Source of the DNA: JBAROU01 sp049642385
GTDB lineage: Bacteria; Chloroflexota; Dehalococcoidia; DSTF01; RBG-16-68-14
Direction: 5' to 3'
Assembly: GCA_049642385.1 (NCBI GenBank)
Contig: JBAROU010000191.1
Location: 1-26,686 of the forward strand
Length of the DNA: 26,686 nucleotides
The notes beneath the pieces were generated by a model. It had not been told where the DNA came from. It saw only the letters and a program-made list of their open reading frames with translations, and searched no databases. Below, in pieces: positions 22,764 through 26,686 of this stretch. Position numbers and translations under genes: made by a program. Position 1 is the stretch's first letter. The number at the start of each line of letters is the position of its first letter.

Positions 22764-22790
22764 ATACCATAGGCCGAATTCGACATTCAA
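22761..22790 (-). promoter_or_regulatory. Strong promoter of the tRNA-Lys/tRNA-Leu operon
   Basis: On the minus strand TTGAAT (plus-strand 22785-22790) and TATACT (22761-22766) are separated by 18 bp. Transcription would begin near 22754, about 42 nt before tRNA-Lys. It is one of the best sigma-70 matches in the window, as expected for stable RNA. Confidence 0.75.
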
Positions 22791-22901
22791 CCAACGCTCC
22801 CATCCGTAAACAACGAGGCAGCGGCCCGCGGCCTCCACTGCCGCAGAGTCGCCACCTGCCGCTTCCAGTGTAACAGCCGCGCGAACCCTGCCTCCTTCCC
22901 G

Positions 22902-22931
22902 TTGACCGGGCTGCGAAGCCTCTGCTACATT
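22902..22931 (+). promoter_or_regulatory. Promoter of tRNA-Val
   Basis: TTGACC (22902-22907) and TACATT (22926-22931) with an 18-bp spacer lie 13 bp before the tRNA. It is divergent from the tRNA-Lys promoter. Since no clear second promoter is seen before the T-box leader, readthrough from here into thrS is possible. Confidence 0.7.
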
Positions 22932-22944
22932 GATCGGCAGGTAC

Positions 22945-23022
22945 GGGTGGTTAGCTCAGTCTGGTTAGAGCGCTGCGTTGACATCGCAGAGGTCACTGGT
23001 TCGAGTCCAGTACCGCCCACCA
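22945..23022 (+). tRNA. tRNA-Val (anticodon GAC)
   Basis: The 78-nt gene has acceptor stem GGGTGGT/ACCGCCC, D stem GCTC/GAGC, anticodon stem CTGCG/CGCAG with loop TTGACAT (anticodon GAC at 22980-22982) and T arm ACTGG-TTCGAGT-CCAGT. The discriminator A and CCA are encoded. It reads GUC and GUU. A small hairpin CGCTTG-TCC-CAAGCG follows at 23050-23064 and could end the transcript, but it lacks a T-run. Confidence 0.97.
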
Positions 23023-23193
23023 CTTGGACGTTAGCAGTTTGAGGTTGGACGCTTGTCCCAAGCGCCCGCCTCGAGTGAACGGCAGCGACCAGGATGAGTA
23101 GCGGCGACCAGCGGGTCGTCAGAGAGGAGCGCCCAGGTTGCAAGCGCTCCGACCCAAGCGCCGCGAACACCCCCTGCGAGCTGGGCCCCGAAC

Positions 23194-23212
23194 TCCTGAG
23201 CATGTCGAAGGA
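23194..23212 (+). repeat. Repeat-like motif inside the T-box linker
   Basis: TCCTGAGCATGTCGAAGGA lies between stem I and stem III of the T-box. TCCT and AGGA arms pair, giving an imperfect palindrome. From memory this resembles a dispersed intergenic repeat found in many bacterial genomes, with a core like CCTTCGACAxGCTCAGG; that recollection is unverified. Confidence 0.5.
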
Positions 23213-23268
23213 TAGTAGGCGGCCCCGGAGGCACCCGTTACCGGCCGAATCGAGAGCGCACATGCGGG

Positions 23269-23284
23269 TCAGGCTTCAGCTTGA
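23269..23284 (+). repeat. Degenerate copy of the GGCTTTAGCCTG palindrome in T-box stem III
   Basis: GCGGGTCAGGCTTCAGCTTG (from 23264) matches the element at 13980-13999, GCGGGTCAGGCTTTAGCCTG, at 18 of 20 positions. It sits in the loop of the AGCGCAC/GTGCGCT helix directly before the antiterminator. Confidence 0.65.
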
Positions 23285-23318
23285 CAAGTGCGCTGAACGA
23301 GGGTGGAACCACGGAGCA

Positions 23319-23350
23319 GGCCTCCCGTCCCTTAGGACGTGAGGCCCTTT
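23319..23350 (+). terminator. T-box terminator hairpin
   Basis: GGCCTC-C-CGTCC (23319-23330), loop CTTA, GGACG-T-GAGGCC (23335-23346) form an 11-bp stem with one C/T mismatch, followed by CTTT. The left strand (23322-23332) is also needed for the antiterminator, so the two folds exclude each other. The T-run is short. Confidence 0.8.
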
Positions 23351-23365
23351 GCGTTAGGTGCGATG

Positions 23366-23719
23366 ATGATAGACAAGGTCCGGCGGTTCCGGCACGATCT
23401 CGACTGGGGCGCGAACTTTTGGCTGTTTGCGCTGTCGTATCTTGCCTGGCCACCGTTCGCCTGGAAGGTTTCGCTGAAGATGCCCGCGAGGCTCGGCGTT
23501 GTTCGCTGGAGCAACCTGCTGACGAACTACATCTACTTGGCGGCGGGTATTGCCGTCCTGTGGTTTTGCTCGGGAGCATTTGCGAATGGCGAATGGTTCG
23601 TGGCCACCATCCTTGTGCTTACCGCGATGCTGCATTTCACCTTCTTCGCTGTCCGCATGCAGATTCCCTACCAAATGTATCGACTGGAAAGGAGCGACCA
23701 CCATGCCCCCGTCGCTTGA
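23366..23719 (+). CDS. Small membrane protein of unknown function, co-regulated with thrS
   Basis: A 117-residue protein that I do not recognise. It has a basic N-terminus (KVRRFRHDLDWG), then about three hydrophobic segments near residues 16-35, 54-72 and 77-97, and a short hydrophilic tail. The charge pattern suggests a real inner-membrane protein rather than noise. AGGTG at 23356-23360 suits the ATG at 23366; the adjacent ATG at 23363 is an alternative. It begins 16 bp after the T-box terminator and overlaps thrS by 17 bp, so its expression should depend on uncharged tRNA-Thr. The composition is less GC-rich than its neighbours. Confidence 0.65.
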   Translation: MIDKVRRFRHDLDWGANFWLFALSYLAWPPFAWKVSLKMPARLGVVRWSNLLTNYIYLAAGIAVLWFCSGAFANGEWFVATILVLTAMLHFTFFAVRMQIPYQMYRLERSDHHAPVA

Positions 23720-25445
23720 ACAGATGACCAAGGAGGATCGCCTGCATCGCATGCGGCACTCCGCCGCCCACGTGATGGCGGAGGCCGTGCTCGAGCTGTT
23801 CCCGGGCACCAAGTTCGCCATTGGCCCACCCATCGAGCACGGGTTCTACTACGACTTCGAGCTGCCGCGTCCGCTGACAGAGGATGACCTCGAACCGATC
23901 AATGCGCGCATGCGCCAGACGATCGCTGCCGACCACCCCTTCGTCCGCCGCGACATCCCCAAGGAGGAAGCACGGAGCATCTTCGCCGACCAGCCGTTCA
24001 AGCTGGAGCTGATCGACGGCATCGAAGGCGATGTCGTCACCCTCTACGAGCACGGCTCGCTCACGGACCTCTGCGAAGGCCCGCACGTCGAGCGCACGGG
24101 GCAGGTCGGCGCGTTCAAGCTCACCAGCATCGCCGGCGCCTACTGGCGCGGCGACGAACACAACCCGATGCTCCAGCGCATCTACGGGGCGCTGTTCGAG
24201 ACGCCCCAGGAGTTGGAAGAGCACCTCGAGCGCCTCGAGGAGGCGCAGCGCCGTGACCACCGGCGCCTCGGCCGCGAGCTGGACCTCTTCTCGTTCCACG
24301 AGGAGTATGGCCCCGGCCTCGTCTACTGGCATCCCAAAGGCGGCCGCATCCGCACGGCTATTGAAGACTTTTGGCGCGAGGAACACTATCGCTCCGGGTA
24401 CGATGTCGTTTATTCGCCGCACATCGGGAAGAGCACGCTCTGGAGCACCAGCGGGCACCTCGATTTCTATGCAGAGAACATGTACTCGCCGATGGACGTG
24501 GACGGCCAAGAGTATTATGTCAAACCAATGAACTGCCCGTTCCACATCCAGATTTTTCGCAGCCATACCCGCTCCTACCGCGACCTGCCCATCCGCATGG
24601 CCGAGCTCGGCACGGTGTACCGCTACGAACGATCCGGCGTGCTCCACGGACTCCTACGCGTGCGTGGCTTCACCCAGGACGACGCGCACATCTTCTGCCG
24701 TCCGGACCAGGTGGCCGAGGAGATCGGTCGCGTGCTCGACTTCATGGTCTTCTTCTTCAAAGCGTTCGGCTTCGAGGACTACCACATCTACCTGGCGACC
24801 GCGCCCGAACACTATGCGGGCACGCGCGAAGACTGGGACATGGCGCAAGAGGTGCTCCGCCACGAGGTCGAGGAGCGCGGCCTGCGCTATGACATCGACG
24901 AAGGCGGCGCGGTCTTCTACGGCCCGAAGATCGATGTGAAGCTGCTCGACGTGCTGGGCCGCGAGTGGCAGTGCACGACGGTGCAGTTCGACTTTAACCT
25001 GCCCGAACGGTTTGATATCGCATACATCGGTGAGGACGGCAAGCAGCACCGCCCGTACATGGTACATCGCGCCATGCTCGGCTCGATGGAGCGCTTCTTC
25101 GGCGTCCTGATCGAGCACTACGCGGGCGCGTTTCCGCTCTGGCTCGCTCCCGTCCAGGCCGTCGTTATCCCCATCGCCGACCGGCACGTGGAATACGCGA
25201 ACGAGGTAGCGGACGAGCTTCGTGCGGCCAGCCTGCGCGTCGACATCGACGATAGGGGCGAGCGGATGCAAGCAAAGATCCGCGACGCCCAGCTCCAGAA
25301 GGTGCCCTACATGCTCGTCGTCGGCGACCGAGAGCGTGAGGCGAGTGCAGTCGCCCTGCGTCACCGCGATGGCTCTGATCTAGGTGCGCTGCCGCTCTTT
25401 CAGGTGATCGACCGCCTCAAGGACGAAGTCGCGACGAAGAGTTAG
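23703..25445 (+). CDS. thrS: Threonine-tRNA ligase lacking the TGS domain
   Basis: Charges tRNA-Thr. The 580-residue protein begins directly at the editing domain: HSAAH (H19, H23) and LCEGPHVERTG are its metal/editing motifs. The class II catalytic core follows, with zinc ligands in KPMNCPFH (Cys), TQDDAHIFC (His) and YMVHRAMLGSMERF (His, with motif 3), and then an anticodon-binding domain with VIPIADRHVEYA and DIDDRGERMQAKIRDAQ. The N-terminal TGS domain (about 60 residues in the 642-residue E. coli enzyme) is missing. The ATG at 23703 is supported by AAAGGAG (23688-23694); the open frame upstream to 23550 is the membrane protein gene in another frame. Editing should be intact. Confidence 0.96.
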   Translation: MPPSLEQMTKEDRLHRMRHSAAHVMAEAVLELFPGTKFAIGPPIEHGFYYDFELPRPLTEDDLEPINARMRQTIAADHPFVRRDIPKEEARSIFADQPFKLELIDGIEGDVVTLYEHGSLTDLCEGPHVERTGQVGAFKLTSIAGAYWRGDEHNPMLQRIYGALFETPQELEEHLERLEEAQRRDHRRLGRELDLFSFHEEYGPGLVYWHPKGGRIRTAIEDFWREEHYRSGYDVVYSPHIGKSTLWSTSGHLDFYAENMYSPMDVDGQEYYVKPMNCPFHIQIFRSHTRSYRDLPIRMAELGTVYRYERSGVLHGLLRVRGFTQDDAHIFCRPDQVAEEIGRVLDFMVFFFKAFGFEDYHIYLATAPEHYAGTREDWDMAQEVLRHEVEERGLRYDIDEGGAVFYGPKIDVKLLDVLGREWQCTTVQFDFNLPERFDIAYIGEDGKQHRPYMVHRAMLGSMERFFGVLIEHYAGAFPLWLAPVQAVVIPIADRHVEYANEVADELRAASLRVDIDDRGERMQAKIRDAQLQKVPYMLVVGDREREASAVALRHRDGSDLGALPLFQVIDRLKDEVATKS

Positions 25446-25458
25446 TGAGGTCATGACG

Positions 25459-25478
25459 AAACGACACGATTCGTTTTT
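25459..25478 (+). terminator. Weak candidate terminator after thrS
   Basis: AAACGA (25459-25464) and TCGTTT (25471-25476) pair around a 6-nt loop, running into TTTTT (25474-25478). The stem is short and AT-rich, so termination would be inefficient. Confidence 0.35.
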
Positions 25479-25513
25479 CAAGCCCCGGCTGCAGCTCATC
25501 CTGCTTTCTCTGT

Positions 25514-25519
25514 TAGGAT
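25514..25519 (+). promoter_or_regulatory. Possible -10 box of the antiporter gene
   Basis: TAGGAT lies 33 nt before the ATG at 25553. No good -35 hexamer is visible at the usual distance, so the call is tentative. Confidence 0.3.
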
Positions 25520-25552
25520 GAGGCGGCCTAACGTCAGACGGGAGACGCAAGG

Positions 25553-26686
25553 ATGACCCCCGTTCTTCAGTTTTTGCTTGTTCTCGTCATCATCCTGATC
25601 GCGGCGAAGGCGTCGGGGATGGCGGCCTCCCGCCTCGGCCAGCCGGCGGTGCTGGGTGAGCTGCTCGCCGGCGTCATCCTCGGGCCAAGCGTGATCGACC
25701 TCTTCGGTCTCAACTTCATCACTGACGCGCACCTGGACGAGACCATCCACCTGATGGCGGAGCTGGGCGTCATCTTCCTCATGTTCCTCGCGGGGCTGGA
25801 GACCGACCTCGAAGAGGTGAACAAGGTGCGCGGCGTCGCGATCCTGGCCGGCACGTTTGGCGTCGTCTTCCCCATCGTACTCGGGACAATCGTAGCCCTC
25901 CCCTTCGGGTTCAATTTCGAAGACTCCTTGTTCATCGGCATCATCCTCGCAGCGACAAGCGTCAGCATCTCGGCCCAGACCCTGATGGAGCTGGGCGTAC
26001 TGCAAGGCCGGCAAGGCGTCTCGATCCTGGCTGCGGCCGTGATCGACGACGTGCTCGTGATCCTAGCGCTTTCGTTCTTCGTCGCGTTCGAGCTCGATAG
26101 CGGCAGCGGTGGCAGCGGCCCGACCGAAGTGTTGGGCATTCTGGGCCGGGTCATTCTGTTCTTCGTCGTCGCGCTCGTGATTGGCCGATTCGTCCTCCCC
26201 TGGATCGCCCGTTGGTCCGCCAACGCGCCGATGAGCGAGAACGTCGCCGTCACAGCCATCGTCGTCGTCCTCCTCTCAGCGTGGTTCGCCGAATACGTCG
26301 GAGAAGTGGCACTGATCACAGGCGCGTTCTTGGCCGGTGTCTTCTTTCGGCCGACTGAGGTTCATCGTATCATCGACGAAAAGGTCCGCACTTTCGCCTA
26401 CGGCTTCTTCGTTCCGATCTTCTTCGTCGGCGTGGGCCTTGCAGCGGATGCCGGTGACCTCCAGGGATCAGACATCCTCTTTTTGCTCGTAATCTGCATC
26501 GTCGCCGTGATCGGCAAGCTGCTCGGCTGCGGTCTGGGCGCCTACATCGCTGGCGAGAACATCCAGAGCTCCCTCCAGATTGGAACGGGCATGATCTCGC
26601 GGGGCGAGGTGGGCCTGATCGTTGCCAGCGTCGGCCTCGCGAACAATCTCATCGATGGGGGGGCCTACGCGGTGATGGTGTTGATG
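25553..26686 (+). CDS. CPA2-family cation/proton antiporter, 3' end outside window
   Basis: The first 378 codons of a monovalent cation:proton antiporter of the CPA2 type (KefB/NapA-like). It starts MTPVLQFLLVLVIILIAAK, followed by RLGQPAVLGELLAGVILGPS, the family's first helices, then GVIFLMFLAGLETDL and ATSVSISAQTLMELG. AAVIDDVLVILALSF contains the paired aspartates that mark electrogenic CPA2 exchangers such as NapA. At least ten hydrophobic segments are visible. GGGAG (25540-25544) precedes the ATG. The frame stays open to the window edge, so any C-terminal regulatory domain is unseen. Na+ rather than K+ is inferred from the DD motif. Confidence 0.92.
   Translation, partial: MTPVLQFLLVLVIILIAAKASGMAASRLGQPAVLGELLAGVILGPSVIDLFGLNFITDAHLDETIHLMAELGVIFLMFLAGLETDLEEVNKVRGVAILAGTFGVVFPIVLGTIVALPFGFNFEDSLFIGIILAATSVSISAQTLMELGVLQGRQGVSILAAAVIDDVLVILALSFFVAFELDSGSGGSGPTEVLGILGRVILFFVVALVIGRFVLPWIARWSANAPMSENVAVTAIVVVLLSAWFAEYVGEVALITGAFLAGVFFRPTEVHRIIDEKVRTFAYGFFVPIFFVGVGLAADAGDLQGSDILFLLVICIVAVIGKLLGCGLGAYIAGENIQSSLQIGTGMISRGEVGLIVASVGLANNLIDGGAYAVMVLM

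Larger units (their letters stand above)
23081..23350 (+). promoter_or_regulatory. Threonine T-box riboswitch (transcription attenuation) upstream of thrS
   Basis: Stem I is recognisable: helices CAGC/GCTG (23083-23086, 23180-23183) and CAGG/CCTG (23090-23093, 23173-23176), specifier loop with AGTA (23097-23100) facing GAAC (23165-23168), then specifier ACC (23169-23171, Thr), helix GCGGCG/CGCCGC, the AGAGAG bulge (23121-23126) and apical GGTTGCAAG (23136-23144). A stem III-like helix AGCGCAC/GTGCGCT (23255-23261, 23288-23294) follows. The antiterminator has AGGG (23300-23303) pairing with CCCT (23329-23332) around the 7-nt bulge TGGAACC (23304-23310). The bulge UGGA predicts a tRNA with discriminator U. 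Uncharged tRNA-Thr should stabilise the antiterminator and switch on the genes downstream. A one-base register shift would give CAC (His), but thrS downstream supports ACC. Confidence 0.88.

Noticed and set aside
23184..23192. GAACTCC near 23190 as an alternative T-box specifier (Ser UCC or Leu CUC)
   Set aside because: It is not opposite an AGTA loop and not within the stem I helices; GAAC-ACC at 23165-23171 is in the correct position and matches thrS.
23550..23702. N-terminal extension of ThrRS as a degraded TGS domain
   Set aside because: The 51 residues have no TGS features, the same bases encode hydrophobic helices of the membrane protein in another frame, and a strong Shine-Dalgarno sequence marks 23703.

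Overview
The window is a gene-dense, GC-rich (roughly 60-65 percent by eye) bacterial chromosome segment. The lipoate/pyruvate dehydrogenase (PDH) operon, the DUF3090 gene, several Shine-Dalgarno-poor starts with a -10-like box almost on the start codon, a threonine T-box leader and a ThrRS lacking the TGS domain together suggest Chloroflexota (Dehalococcoidia- or Thermomicrobia-like). That placement is inference; no marker gene was compared.

Layout. (1) 146-2196, plus: a DUF3090 protein, a divergent ketol-acid-reductoisomerase-like protein and an OsmC-family protein. (2) 2287-8636, plus: lipB, lipA, lpd, pdhA, pdhB and pdhC, which make lipoate, attach it and use it in one PDH complex. Between lpd and pdhA lies a 70-bp palindrome-bearing insert flanked by two 24-bp copies of the pdhA start. 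(3) 8695-10427, plus: a two-gene ABC-2 exporter. (4) 10502-10915, minus: a lone cyclic-nucleotide-binding domain. (5) 11020-15497, plus: an ABC1/UbiB-type kinase, a GltD-like flavoprotein, a spacer with three palindromic repeats, and a hydrolase-like/class III cyclase fusion. (6) 15507-22712, minus: a metallo-beta-lactamase hydrolase, GDP-mannose 4,6-dehydratase, lepA, a methyltransferase, oppF- and oppD-type ATPases, tRNA-Leu(UAG) and tRNA-Lys(CUU). (7) 22945-end, plus: tRNA-Val(GAC), a T-box leader with a Thr (ACC) specifier, a small membrane protein, thrS, and a CPA2-type cation/proton antiporter that runs off the window.

The best new leads are the start-codon duplication at pdhA; the T-box leader, which carries repeat-like palindromes and controls an unknown membrane protein together with thrS; and three enzymes with altered key residues (the KARI-like protein, the cyclase fusion and the OppD-type ATPase). 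Most other genes look ordinary and intact. No CRISPR array, phage, transposase or rRNA gene was seen.
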